Shown: piece after piece, positions 19,838 through 28,412 of the stretch
Position numbering within the stretch: the stretch's first letter is position 1
How the letters are laid out: every line of letters starts with the position of its first letter
Program-made: the position numbers and the translations under genes
DNA from: an uncultured Desulfovibrio sp.
GTDB taxonomy: Bacteria; Desulfobacterota; Desulfovibrionia; Desulfovibrionales; Desulfovibrionaceae
Direction: 5' to 3'
DNA: 34,927 nt
Assembly (NCBI GenBank): GCA_900541395.1
Contig: UQJT01000029.1
Coordinates: 1-34,927, forward strand
The notes under the pieces: model-generated
Seen by the model: only the letters and a program-made list of their open reading frames with translations
Told to the model about the DNA's origin: nothing
Database searches by the model: none

Positions 19838-21982
19838 ATGACCAAAACGACGATGAACGAGTACAAGCGGGAAGTGTCGCGGGCGCTGGATGACGATTTT
19901 CAGCGCCGGATGCTGGAAAGCTTTGCGGCCTCGTACCGGGTCGGCCGAGCCGCGGTGTTCGAGGGCAAGGACGTGCGGGCGGCCATAGCGGATGTGGCGG
20001 CGCGCAAGGACGACGCTCTGCGCCGCCGGGGCGAACTGTTCGCCCGCTTCCGCGAACGGGCGGAAGAACTGGGCGTGACGGTGCATCGGGCCACGGACGC
20101 GCCGGACGCCTGCGCCATCGTCGCCCGCATCGCCAAGGACGAGGGCTGCCGCAAAATCATCAAATCCAAGTCCATGACCGCCGAAGAAATCCGCCTCAAC
20201 CCCGCTCTGGAGCGCGAGGGCTTCGAGGTGGTGGAAAGCGACCTGGGGGAATGGATACTCCAGTTGCGGAACGAAGGCCCCTCGCACATGGTCATGCCCG
20301 CCATCCACCTGTCGCGCGGGCAAGTGGCCCGAACCTTCGCGGCGGGAGCGCCGCGACAGCCCGCGCCCGACCCGGACGACATCACGGCCCTGGTTCGCCT
20401 GGCCCGCCGCGAACTGCGGCGTCACTTCGCCGAGGCCGATATGGGCATTTCCGGAGCCAATTTCGTCCTGGCCGAAAACGGGGCCGTCGGCCTGGTCACC
20501 AATGAAGGCAACGCCCGCCTGGTCACGACGCTGCCCCGGGTGCACGTGGTCCTGTGCGGCCTCGACAAGCTTGTGGACACGGCGGACGACGCCCTGACCC
20601 TGCTCAACGTGTTGCCCCGCAACGCCACAGGCCAGCACCTGACCTCTTATATAAGCTGGATACGCGGGGCCGCCCCCGGCGAACGGGAGGACGGCAAGCC
20701 CCGCGCCATGCATGTGGTGTTTGTGGACAACGGCCGTTCGGATCTGGCCCGCGACCCCGTCTTTTCCCAGGTGTTGCGCTGCGTGCGCTGCGGGGCCTGC
20801 GCCAACGTCTGCCCCATCTACCGCATGGTGGGCGGCCACAGCCTGGGCCAAATTTACATCGGCGCCATCGGCCTGGTGCTGACCTGGTTTTTCCACGACC
20901 GAGAGCGAGCCAAAGCCCTGCTCCAAAATTGCGTGGGCTGCGGAGCCTGCCGGGATGTGTGCGGCGCGGGCATCGATCTGCCCCGGCTCATCGAAGCTCT
21001 GCGCAACCGGGTCGCCCGGGAGGACGCGCCCCTGTCCACGGCGCTGCTGGCCAGGATGCTCTCCAGCCGCCGGGTGTTCCACGGCCTGTTGCGGGCGGCG
21101 GCCAAAGCGCAGGGGCCGTTCACCGAACATACGCCCTTTGTGCGTCATCTGCCGGAAATCCTGGCCCGCCCCCACGGATACCGAGCCTTGCCCGCCCTGG
21201 CCGACGTTCCCTTCCGCGACCGCTGGCCCGACCGCAAGCCCGTGGTCACCCGGACGCGCTTCAGAGTGGCCCTGTTCGCGGGCTGTCTTCAAGACTTTGT
21301 GTATCCCGAGCAACTGGACGCCGCGCTCGCGGTGTTCGCCCGCTATGGCGCGGACGTGGATTTTCCCCTGGACCAAACCTGCTGCGGCCTGCCTCTGATC
21401 ATGCTGGGCCGCCCCACGGCGGCCGCCGACCTGGCCCGTCGGAACGTCCGCGCCTTTGCCCGTCTCGATCAATATGACGCCATCGTGACCCTGTGCGCGT
21501 CGTGCGCCTCGCACCTGAAAAACGGCTATGCCAATCTGCTGGATCGCGAGGCGGAGGCGTTCAGCGCCAAAGTGACGGACTTCAGTTCCTTTACACATGA
21601 CATTCTGGGGGTGGACGAACGCGCCGGGCTGATCCCCGCCGCGGCTAAAACCGTCTACCACGCGCCCTGCCATTTGTGCCGGGGCCTGGGTGTGCATGAA
21701 GCGCCGCGCGCCCTGCTGCGGGCCGTCGGCAGCTACGTGCCTACCCCGGACGAGGAAAGCTGCTGCGGCTTCGGCGGCACCTACACCGTTAAATTTCCGG
21801 AATTGTCGGCCGAACTCATGAACCGCAAGCTCGACGCGGCCCGAGCCGAAAACGCGGACACCTTGGTGACGGACTGTCCGGGCTGCATTCTGCACCTGCG
21901 GGGCGGGGCGGAACGGCGTGGCCTTCCCTTCCGGGTGCTGCACATGGCCGAGGCTCTGGCGGAAAGTTTGCCCAAACTTTAA
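19838..21982 (+). CDS. LutB-LutA fusion: LUD, ferredoxin and CCG-domain protein
   Basis: A 714-aa fusion. Residues 1-300 form a LUD domain (KIIKSKSMTAEEIRLN, ISGANFVLAENGAVGLVTNEGN, LPRVHVVLCGLDKLV) as in LutB. A ferredoxin pair follows: CVRCGACANVCP (C315, C318, C321, C325) and CVGCGACRDVC (C365, C368, C371, C375; the usual Pro after the last Cys is Gly). Residues about 475-714 carry two CCG domains (AGCLQDFVYP, TCCGLP, CASCASH; then HAPCHLCRGLGV, SCCGFGGTY, DCPGCILH) as in LutA. One chain thus combines LutA and LutB and, with LutC, should form the L-lactate oxidase. The start at 19838 follows AAAGGA by 8 bases; the frame opens upstream through the repeat without homology. Confidence 0.93.
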   Translation: MTKTTMNEYKREVSRALDDDFQRRMLESFAASYRVGRAAVFEGKDVRAAIADVAARKDDALRRRGELFARFRERAEELGVTVHRATDAPDACAIVARIAKDEGCRKIIKSKSMTAEEIRLNPALEREGFEVVESDLGEWILQLRNEGPSHMVMPAIHLSRGQVARTFAAGAPRQPAPDPDDITALVRLARRELRRHFAEADMGISGANFVLAENGAVGLVTNEGNARLVTTLPRVHVVLCGLDKLVDTADDALTLLNVLPRNATGQHLTSYISWIRGAAPGEREDGKPRAMHVVFVDNGRSDLARDPVFSQVLRCVRCGACANVCPIYRMVGGHSLGQIYIGAIGLVLTWFFHDRERAKALLQNCVGCGACRDVCGAGIDLPRLIEALRNRVAREDAPLSTALLARMLSSRRVFHGLLRAAAKAQGPFTEHTPFVRHLPEILARPHGYRALPALADVPFRDRWPDRKPVVTRTRFRVALFAGCLQDFVYPEQLDAALAVFARYGADVDFPLDQTCCGLPLIMLGRPTAAADLARRNVRAFARLDQYDAIVTLCASCASHLKNGYANLLDREAEAFSAKVTDFSSFTHDILGVDERAGLIPAAAKTVYHAPCHLCRGLGVHEAPRALLRAVGSYVPTPDEESCCGFGGTYTVKFPELSAELMNRKLDAARAENADTLVTDCPGCILHLRGGAERRGLPFRVLHMAEALAESLPKL

Positions 21983-22172
21983 CGGCAAAAATCTCATTGC
22001 CGGAAAATGCCGTATGTTCAGCGCGGCGGGCGGCGCATTGCGCAAAGCTCGCCGCGTTTGCCGTTCAGTTCAACGGCCTTGCCTACCTTGCGAAAAAGCG
22101 GAATACCTGCTTGTACCGGATAAAGAGCGGGTACATAATGACAAAAAAAGACTGTGAAGAAATCCGCATGAC

Positions 22173-22200
22173 TTGCCGCCGGAACAATTTTTCCTATAGA
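22173..22200 (+). promoter_or_regulatory. Candidate sigma70 promoter of dapB
   Basis: TTGCCG (22173-22178) and TATAGA (22195-22200) are spaced by 16 bases, predicting a start near 22207, about 70 bases before dapB. The rest of 21983-22279 is non-coding and somewhat AT-richer than the surrounding genes. Confidence 0.45.
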
Positions 22201-22279
22201 CTGTTTCCAGCATTCCCTCCTTCCGGCGACAAGCGCCGAACGGGATCGTTTTTTCATCCTTAAAGATCCAGGAGGCCTC

Positions 22280-23074
22280 ATGTCAGTTTCCCTTATCGTC
22301 ATGGGCGCGGCCGGCCGCATGGGTTCCATCCTGGCCCGGCTCATCAGCGAGGCTCCGGACCTGACTCTGGCCGCCGTGCTGGAGCGCCCCGGCCATGAGG
22401 ACAAGCTGAACGCGTGGGAAGCCGGGGGAACGCGCGTGGAAACGGACCCCGCCGTCGCCATGACCGCTCTGCCCGGAGCGGTGGTGGTGGATTTCACCGC
22501 GCCCGAAGCCACTATGAGCACGGCCCGTCTGGCGGCCGCCCACGGCAACCCCATGGTCATCGGCACCACCGGCCTGACGGACGGGAACAAGGCCGAACTG
22601 AGCGAGCTGGCCAAACGCGTTCCCCTGTTTCTGTCCCCCAACATGAGCGTAGGCGTCAACGTCCTGTTGGAAGTGTTGCCCGAACTGACGCGCCTGTTGG
22701 GCGAAGCGTATGACGTGGAACTGACCGAAATCCACCACAAGCACAAAAAGGACGCCCCCAGCGGCACGGCCGTGCGCCTGGCCGAAGCTCTGGCCGAGGC
22801 CAGGGGCTGGAAGCTGGACGAAACGGCCCGCTACGGCCGCGAGGGCATGGTAGGCGAACGCCCTCACGCCGAAATCGGCGTACATGCGGTGCGCGGCGGC
22901 GACGTGGTGGGCGTGCACACGGTGTACTACATGGGGCCGGGCGAGCGCATCGAAATCACCCACCACGCCCACTCCCGCGAAAACTTCGCCAACGGAGCGT
23001 TGCGCGCCGCCCGCTGGCTGGCCGGACAACACCCCGGCAGGCTGTATTCCATGCAGGATGTTCTGCACGCCTAG
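22280..23074 (+). CDS. dapB: 4-hydroxy-tetrahydrodipicolinate reductase
   Basis: A 264-aa cytoplasmic enzyme of lysine/diaminopimelate synthesis that reduces hydroxytetrahydrodipicolinate with NAD(P)H. The N-terminal Rossmann loop is VMGAAGRMGS (7-16). The middle has VVDFTAPEAT and VIGTTGLT, and the catalytic/substrate block is EIHHKHKKDAPSGTA (150-164), holding the His-His-Lys-His and SGT signature. Length is standard. AGGAGG lies 5 bases before the ATG. It has its own promoter candidate. NadE follows after 270 non-coding bases, so co-transcription is possible but not obvious. Confidence 0.96.
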   Translation: MSVSLIVMGAAGRMGSILARLISEAPDLTLAAVLERPGHEDKLNAWEAGGTRVETDPAVAMTALPGAVVVDFTAPEATMSTARLAAAHGNPMVIGTTGLTDGNKAELSELAKRVPLFLSPNMSVGVNVLLEVLPELTRLLGEAYDVELTEIHHKHKKDAPSGTAVRLAEALAEARGWKLDETARYGREGMVGERPHAEIGVHAVRGGDVVGVHTVYYMGPGERIEITHHAHSRENFANGALRAARWLAGQHPGRLYSMQDVLHA

Positions 23075-23344
23075 AACGGCTCAACCTTGCAATTGCACTC
23101 GGGCAGGACACGATGTTCCGTCGTTCAAGTCTCACGCTTCCGCCGTCGCCTTACGCCGCAAGAACGGATCGGCCGCGCTTTGCCGTAATCGGCCGAGGGC
23201 TCGTCACCCCTGCCGACAACCTAATAAAAATGCCCTTACCCCGGCGAAGCGGCGAAGTCTCGCTATGCTCGACTTCACGGAATATTTCAAAGTAAAAAAA
23301 CTCCAATTCCGCCCGTCGCTCCTTCTTTTTTCAGGAAAGACCTT

Positions 23345-24931
23345 ATGCGCACCGTTCTTTTGCAACACAATCCCACTCCGGGCGATTTCATGGGCAATGC
23401 GCGCCGTCTGGCCGATCTGGCTCGCCGTTCCACGCGCGATCTCCCGGACCGCCAGGGCGGCAACGCGCTGTGCATTTCATCTGCCTATGCCTTGGCGGGC
23501 AACCCCTGGCAAAGCCTGACCAGAGTAAACGGTTTTTACGAGCGCTGTCGCGACGCGGCCGCAGCCTTGGCGGCCATGCTGACCGACGGCCCCGATCTTC
23601 TGCTCAGCTTCACAGGGGCCGAAGCTCCCCTGTACGCTCTCATCACCCAGGGTTCGTTGAAGTCCGTGGCCTGCGGCCAGGATGCCGTGCTGCGCCTGCC
23701 CGGTTTGTCTCTGTACGTACCCGAATACGCGGCCGAATGCATACTGCGCACCCCCGCAGGAGGTCGGAACCGCTTGGACGTGGACGCCGTGCTGTTCATG
23801 GAGGCTCGGCCTTTCCGCCCGGGCGAGCAGGCCCTGCATGAAAAGCGCTTTGCCGAACTGGCCGAGGCCCGTCGGCTGCCCGTGCTGTCCGTCAACCAGT
23901 GCGGCGCCACGGACGGCGACGTCTATGCGGGACAAAGTTGCGCCTTCGGACCGGACGGCGGGCTCATCGCCCGCGCCCCGGCCTTCGAGGAAGCCGCGCT
24001 GCCTCTGGATTTGCCCCCTCGGGCCCACACCTCGATCCCCCATGCGGGCGACATATCCCCCGATCCCGAACGGTACGAAGCTCTGTTCCGGGCCGCCGTG
24101 TCGGGCGTGCGCGACTACGCGCGCAAATGCGGATTTCAGGGGGCGGTACTGGGCTTGTCCGGAGGCATGGACTCGGCCCTGGTGGCCTGCATCGCCGCCG
24201 AGGCTCTGGGGCCGGCCAACGTGTTGGCCGTTCTCATGCCCTCGCCCTGGAGCAGCGACCACAGCCTGGAAGACGCCGACCAACTGGCGGGCCGCCTCGG
24301 GCTGCGAACCGTGACCGCGCCCATCGCTCCGATGATGAAAGCCTACGACGAGACGCTTTGCCCCCTGTTCGCGAACGAAGCGCCCAACCCCGACGATCTG
24401 TGGGCCGAGAATATCCAACCGCGTATCCGGGGGGCTGTGCTCATGGCCTTCGCCAACCGGCTGAACCGCATTGTGCTGGCCACCGGCAACAAGTCCGAGC
24501 TTGCCGTGGGCTATTGCACCCTGTACGGCGACACCGCGGGCGCGGTGGCGCCCATCGGCGACATCTATAAAACCGAAGTATATGAAGTGGCCCGCTGGTA
24601 CAACGCCATGCGCGGTTCGGACATCATTCCGGAACGGGTCTTCAGCAAAGCGCCGTCCGCCGAGCTCAAACCCGGCCAAACGGATCAGGACAGCCTGCCC
24701 CCCTATGAAGCGCTCGATGCCATTCTGCGTCGACTTCTGGAAGGCGGAGCCAATCCCGAAACCCTGAGCGTGCCCGGCGTATCGCCCGATGTGGTGCGCA
24801 GCGTGATCCGCCGCGTGGCCAACGCGGAGTTCAAACGCCACCAGTGCCCGCCTGTTTTCAGGCTCAGTTCCTGCGCCCTGGGCGCGGACTGGCGCATGCC
24901 GGTCGCAGCCCGGGCGCTGACCGGATTTTAA
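23345..24931 (+). CDS. nadE: NAD+ synthetase with degenerate glutaminase domain
   Basis: A 528-aa two-domain protein amidating nicotinate adenine dinucleotide to NAD+. The C-terminal synthetase (from about 250) is intact: LSGGMDSAL (271-279), ATGNKSELAVGYCTLYGD, IGDIYKTEVYEVARW and the KAPSAELKPGQTDQDSLPPY substrate loop. The N-terminal nitrilase-like domain aligns in outline (MRTVLLQHNPTPGDFMGN; VNQCGATDGDVYAG for the usual VNQVGGQDELVFDG). The active-site blocks look changed, however: the FPELALTGY motif appears as SSAYALAGN (Glu to Ala47), and neither the Lys of the LPNYGVFDE region nor the Cys of CEDLW is recognisable (residues 110-135). It may use free ammonia instead of glutamine. AGGAAAG precedes the ATG. 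Confidence 0.93.
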   Translation: MRTVLLQHNPTPGDFMGNARRLADLARRSTRDLPDRQGGNALCISSAYALAGNPWQSLTRVNGFYERCRDAAAALAAMLTDGPDLLLSFTGAEAPLYALITQGSLKSVACGQDAVLRLPGLSLYVPEYAAECILRTPAGGRNRLDVDAVLFMEARPFRPGEQALHEKRFAELAEARRLPVLSVNQCGATDGDVYAGQSCAFGPDGGLIARAPAFEEAALPLDLPPRAHTSIPHAGDISPDPERYEALFRAAVSGVRDYARKCGFQGAVLGLSGGMDSALVACIAAEALGPANVLAVLMPSPWSSDHSLEDADQLAGRLGLRTVTAPIAPMMKAYDETLCPLFANEAPNPDDLWAENIQPRIRGAVLMAFANRLNRIVLATGNKSELAVGYCTLYGDTAGAVAPIGDIYKTEVYEVARWYNAMRGSDIIPERVFSKAPSAELKPGQTDQDSLPPYEALDAILRRLLEGGANPETLSVPGVSPDVVRSVIRRVANAEFKRHQCPPVFRLSSCALGADWRMPVAARALTGF

Positions 24932-24960
24932 GGACGGCCGCGCGCCGCGCCGTTTCGGAC

Positions 24961-25002
24961 GGCGGACGTCCGCCCCGGGTGTCCCGCCGCGTTCCGGCGG
25001 GA
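24961..25002. repeat. Palindrome and hairpin upstream of the Rnf operon
   Basis: GGCGGACGTCCGCC (24961-24974) is a perfect 14-base palindrome. TCCCGCCG/CGGCGGGA (24982-24989 with 24995-25002) forms an 8-bp hairpin. No T run follows on the plus strand, so this is not a standard nadE terminator. It may be an operator or mRNA-leader element of the Rnf operon; no clear promoter was recognised in 24932-25152. Confidence 0.4.
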
Positions 25003-25152
25003 TGGGGATAAAAAAATTTCAAGAAGGAGAGCCCTCCGGTCGGAAGGCAGCCGTTTCGTCAGAGGCGGCGATCAAGCCGACGCAAGAGCGCTCTTTGCCT
25101 CCCGGCCCTGCCGGGGGCCCCGGCATCCACACTTTTCCAAGGGAGAAGAGGC

Positions 25153-25518
25153 TTGAACAAGCGATTGTATCCCATCACCATTCTGGCGCTGTTGCTGGCC
25201 GTCGTGGCGGCCGCGGGCTACCTCGTCCCCGCCGGGGAGGAAGATCAGCCCGTACGCGTGCTGCTGCCCAACAAGGGCGGCAAGGTGGTGTTCGAGCACC
25301 TGGCGCACGCCGAAACATACGGCATCGAGTGCGACGCCTGCCACCACACGGGCGACTACGAGATTCCCTGCGGCGAGTGTCACAACGCCGAGGCGGCGGA
25401 GGAACAAGGCATCCCTGCCCGGATGGAAGCCTTCCACCTGAATTGTATGGGCTGCCACGAAGAAATGGGGGTCGGCCCCTACGGAAAGGATCAATGCAAC
25501 CAATGTCATTTGAAGTGA
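25153..25518 (+). CDS. Rnf-associated tetraheme cytochrome c
   Basis: A 121-aa exported c-type cytochrome with four CxxCH haem sites: C60-H64, C73-H77, C98-H102 and C115-H119. Four further His (H49, H52, H65, H95) could supply the sixth ligands, as in class III cytochromes. Residues 5-25 form an N-terminal hydrophobic segment; no clear cleavage site is seen, so it may stay anchored on the periplasmic side. The start codon is TTG (25153), with GAGAAGAGG upstream and no in-frame ATG nearby. It is the first gene of the rnf operon, 7 bases before rnfC. A multihaem cytochrome in this position is typical of Desulfovibrio and suggests it exchanges electrons with the Rnf complex. Confidence 0.92.
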   Translation: MNKRLYPITILALLLAVVAAAGYLVPAGEEDQPVRVLLPNKGGKVVFEHLAHAETYGIECDACHHTGDYEIPCGECHNAEAAEEQGIPARMEAFHLNCMGCHEEMGVGPYGKDQCNQCHLK

Positions 25519-25525
25519 GGCGGCC

Positions 25526-26716
25526 ATGACGTCCCGTTTCCACATCATGCACGATCCGCGCTTCCGCCTGGTGCACCAGGTGACGCAGCGGTTCAGCGAC
25601 GGCCCCGACGGCGGCCAGATACGCCTGGCGCGGACCGGTTTCACCCTGGACCCCGCCATCAAGAAAAAGGCGGAAGTCTATCCGGCCATGCTTATCGCCA
25701 CCCATCCCGCTCCGGATACGGGCAACCTGTATTCGCCCGTGCGCGGCGTCGTGTCGGACGTCAGCGAGCGTTACGTGGACATTGACGTCAAGCCGGCGCA
25801 ACCGGACGATCCCGTCATGCCCGTGGTGGATCTTTCCTCTCTGGAGGGCGACGCTCTGCTTGAGGGGCTCAAGAACATGGGGGTGGACACCCGGAGCCTC
25901 AGCCAGAGCGTGGATACCTTGATCATCAACGCTCTCAACCCCGAGCCCGGTATCATGTGGGCCGAGCCCATGCTCGCCACCCACGTGCGCAACCTCAAAC
26001 TCGGCCTGGAACTGCACCAGCGCATTTCCAAAGCCCACAAGGTGATCATCGCCCTGCCCAAGGGGATGAACGCGGCTTACGAAGGCCTGGAAGTGGCCCA
26101 TATCGAGCCCGAATATCCCAACAGTCTCGATCCTCTGGTCATCAAGGCCATTACGGGCAAAGAAAATCCGCCCGGAGTGGGCATCGTGGGTCTGCACGCC
26201 CTGTGGGGGCTGGGCCGTGTGATGGTCACCGGCCAACCCCTGACCGAAACCGTGGTCACCGTCGCCAGTTGCTGCCATACCGGCAACTACATCATCAAGG
26301 ACGGCACCCGGGTGTGCGATCTGTTCGAGCACGCCAACGTGACCGTGGAAAAAGGCGACACCGTGGTGGTGGGCGGCCCCCTGCGCGGGCAGAGCATTTC
26401 GTTGCTGGCGCGCGGCCTCGACAAGCACACCACCGGCGTGTTTGTGGTGGAGGCGGACAGCATTCCCCCCCTCGACGGCGACAGCCAGTGCGTCAACTGC
26501 GGCGCCTGCGCCCTGGTATGCCCGGCCCGGCTGGCCCCGGACATGCTGAGTCGTTATGCCGAATTCGCCAAATACGACCGCTGCCGCGCGGGCCATATCG
26601 AAGCCTGTATGGAATGCGGCCTGTGCGGCTATGTGTGCATCGCCCGGCGGCCCGTGCTCCAGTATATACGCCTGGCCAAACACAAGTTGGCCCTGGAAGA
26701 CAACCGGCTCGCGTAA
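25526..26716 (+). CDS. rnfC: RnfC-like electron transport subunit lacking the NADH-binding motif
   Basis: A 396-aa peripheral subunit of the Rnf complex. The C-terminal ferredoxin domain has CVNCGACALVCP (C322, C325, C328, C332) and CMECGLCGYVC (C361, C364, C367, C371). The SLBB-like region follows the family (EYPNSLDPLVIKAITGKENP for the usual KYPQGAEKQLI-AITGRE; PLTETVVTVAS). The glycine-rich GLGGAGFPTHVK motif, which in ordinary RnfC and NuoF helps hold FMN and NADH, is missing: its place is taken by GVDTRSLSQS (119-128). NGAECEPYLT is replaced by NALNPEPGIM (135-144). N-terminal GGIHPP is also altered. The protein is shorter than typical RnfC (about 440). Electron transfer to NAD is therefore doubtful. 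Confidence 0.93.
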   Translation: MTSRFHIMHDPRFRLVHQVTQRFSDGPDGGQIRLARTGFTLDPAIKKKAEVYPAMLIATHPAPDTGNLYSPVRGVVSDVSERYVDIDVKPAQPDDPVMPVVDLSSLEGDALLEGLKNMGVDTRSLSQSVDTLIINALNPEPGIMWAEPMLATHVRNLKLGLELHQRISKAHKVIIALPKGMNAAYEGLEVAHIEPEYPNSLDPLVIKAITGKENPPGVGIVGLHALWGLGRVMVTGQPLTETVVTVASCCHTGNYIIKDGTRVCDLFEHANVTVEKGDTVVVGGPLRGQSISLLARGLDKHTTGVFVVEADSIPPLDGDSQCVNCGACALVCPARLAPDMLSRYAEFAKYDRCRAGHIEACMECGLCGYVCIARRPVLQYIRLAKHKLALEDNRLA

Positions 26717-26725
26717 TTCCGAAGC

Positions 26726-26786
26726 GGGGCGCCGCCCCGCGCCCCGCCGGAGGGGCATGGAGAGGCGAAGCCTCCCCAAAAGGAGA
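26726..26786. repeat. GC-rich palindromic repeat, copy 3, before rnfD
   Basis: GGGGCGCCGCCCC (26726-26738) is followed by GCCGGAGGGG (26746-26755), the hairpin GAGGC/GCCTC (26762-26766 with 26770-26774) and AAAAGGAGA, the rnfD ribosome binding site. It is a shorter relative of the element at 19636-19832 and fills the 78-base rnfC-rnfD gap. Confidence 0.6.
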
Positions 26787-26794
26787 GATTTCTT

Positions 26795-27736
26795 ATGGAA
26801 AACACGCTTCTTGCGGTCAGCGCTCCGCCGTTCTGGCATTGCGGCCGCACCATCGACAAAGCCATGCGCTGGATGCTGGCGGCCCTGATGCCCGCCGCGA
26901 TTATGGCGGTGGTCAACTGGGGTATTCCGGCCCTGCGGGTCATGGCTCTGTCCACGGCCACGGCGGTGGCGGCCGAGGCCCTGGCCTGCAGGCTCATTCA
27001 CCGGCCGGTGCGCGTCGACAACCTGCACGGCGCGATCATCGGCCTGTTGTTCGCCTTTCTGCTGCCCGCCTCGGCGCCGTGGTGGCTGGTCATGTTCGGA
27101 TCGGCCGTCAGCGTGCTCATCGGCAAGATGGCCTTCGGCGGCCTGGGGGCCAGCCCCCTGTGCGCGCCCCTGGTGGGATGGGCCGCGCTGTTTATTTCCT
27201 GGCCGCTGCTTATGGACCCCAATACGTCCGAACTGACCACCAGCTTTATCGATCCTCTGGTACGACTCCGTTATTTCGGCGCGGCCTCCGCCGAGGCCCT
27301 TCCCTGGGCCGACCTGTTGCTCGGCCGCCAGATCGGCGCGTTGGGAGCCTCTCAGGTGGGGGCGCTGATTCTGGGCGGCGTGCTGTTGTGCTTCCGGGGC
27401 GTGATCCGCTGGGAAATCTCCGTCAGCTTTCTGGCGGGGGCGGCGGGGACGGCGGCCTATTTCCACATTATGAACCCCGAACTGTACGCCGGGCCTGTAT
27501 TCCAATTGCTCACCGGGTCCACGGCGTTCGCCGCCTTTTTCCTGGCGACGGCCCCGGCCAGCTCGCCCAACCGGCAGATTCCCATGATCGTGTACGGCCT
27601 TGTCGGCGGGGCGTTGGTCATCCTCATCCGTAACTTCGGAATGTATACCGACGGCGCGCCCTTTGCCGTGCTGCTCATCAATCTGCTCATGCCTCAGCTG
27701 GAACTCATCCGGCCCAAACCCTTCGGAGTGCGGTAG
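26795..27736 (+). CDS. rnfD: RnfD membrane subunit
   Basis: A 313-aa integral membrane protein with about nine hydrophobic segments, homologous to RnfD/NqrB. Recognisable blocks are TIDKAMRWMLAALMPA (19-34), DNLHGAIIGLLFAFLLPA, FGGLGASPLCAPLVGWA (family GGLGxNPFNPALVG), and the C-terminal FLATAPASSP and IVYGLVGGALVILIRNFGMYTDGAPFAVLLIN. The periplasmic S/T-GAT motif whose Thr carries covalent FMN is not visible; the region where it should lie reads TTSFIDPLVRLRYFGAAS. The Asp of the usual ATDP is Ala. AAAAGGAGA, supplied by a repeat, precedes the ATG. It belongs to the ion-pumping core with RnfA and RnfE. Confidence 0.93.
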   Translation: MENTLLAVSAPPFWHCGRTIDKAMRWMLAALMPAAIMAVVNWGIPALRVMALSTATAVAAEALACRLIHRPVRVDNLHGAIIGLLFAFLLPASAPWWLVMFGSAVSVLIGKMAFGGLGASPLCAPLVGWAALFISWPLLMDPNTSELTTSFIDPLVRLRYFGAASAEALPWADLLLGRQIGALGASQVGALILGGVLLCFRGVIRWEISVSFLAGAAGTAAYFHIMNPELYAGPVFQLLTGSTAFAAFFLATAPASSPNRQIPMIVYGLVGGALVILIRNFGMYTDGAPFAVLLINLLMPQLELIRPKPFGVR

Positions 27737-27738
27737 CC

Positions 27739-28311
27739 ATGAAGTCCATCATCCGCATGATAGCGGTTTTGTCCCTGCTCTGCGCCCTCTCCGGCTTCGT
27801 GCTGTCGTACCTCAAAATCACGACCGCCCCCCGCATCGAGGAGCAGGTGCTCAATTACGTGCAGGGCCCGGCTCTGACCCTCGTTTTTCCCGACGCGGAA
27901 AATTCGCCCCTGGTCGAACGCCATACCTTTACCCTGGACGGACGCGACATCATCGTGTTCCCGGCCAAGAAAGACGGCAAACTGTACGGCGTGGCGCTGG
28001 AAAACAGCGCGACGGGCTTCGGCGGCGACCTGGGCGTCATGGTGGGCTTCGACACCACCCGCGACGCGCTGCTCGGCATCGGCATCACCACCATGAAGGA
28101 AACGCCGGGCATCGGCACCAACGTGGCGGAACCCGCCTTTACCAATCAGTTCCGGGGACTCGACCTGCCTGTGGGGCTGTCGTCTCAGGGCGGCAACGTG
28201 GACGCCGTGTCCGGCGCCACCGTGTCGTCCACGGGCGCGGTCAACGCCATTCGCAAGGCCACCGACGATTATCAGGCCCTCAAGGAACAAATCCTGGCCC
28301 AGTGGTCCTGA
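27739..28311 (+). CDS. rnfG: RnfG flavoprotein subunit
   Basis: A 190-aa protein with one N-terminal membrane anchor (about residues 5-25) and a periplasmic FMN-binding domain. ETPGIGTNV (121-129) and the flavinylation site SGATVSS (158-164, FMN expected on Thr161) are intact, so ApbE encoded at the end of the operon should modify it. It begins 2 bases after the rnfD stop, so translation is coupled. Its flavin is the likely partner of the periplasmic tetraheme cytochrome. Confidence 0.95.
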   Translation: MKSIIRMIAVLSLLCALSGFVLSYLKITTAPRIEEQVLNYVQGPALTLVFPDAENSPLVERHTFTLDGRDIIVFPAKKDGKLYGVALENSATGFGGDLGVMVGFDTTRDALLGIGITTMKETPGIGTNVAEPAFTNQFRGLDLPVGLSSQGGNVDAVSGATVSSTGAVNAIRKATDDYQALKEQILAQWS

Positions 28312-28412
28312 CCCGGGGCGCGGCGAACGGCCTGAGCCTGAAAGACGCAGAGCCGCGCGCCCCGTCCGAACCGACGCTGTAAAACGTCCAATGTTCTCGT
28401 GAGGAGGCTGGC

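Noticed and set aside
24982..25012. Hairpin after nadE as a Rho-independent terminator
   Set aside because: The stem is followed on the plus strand by A, not T, so it does not fit intrinsic termination of nadE in that direction.
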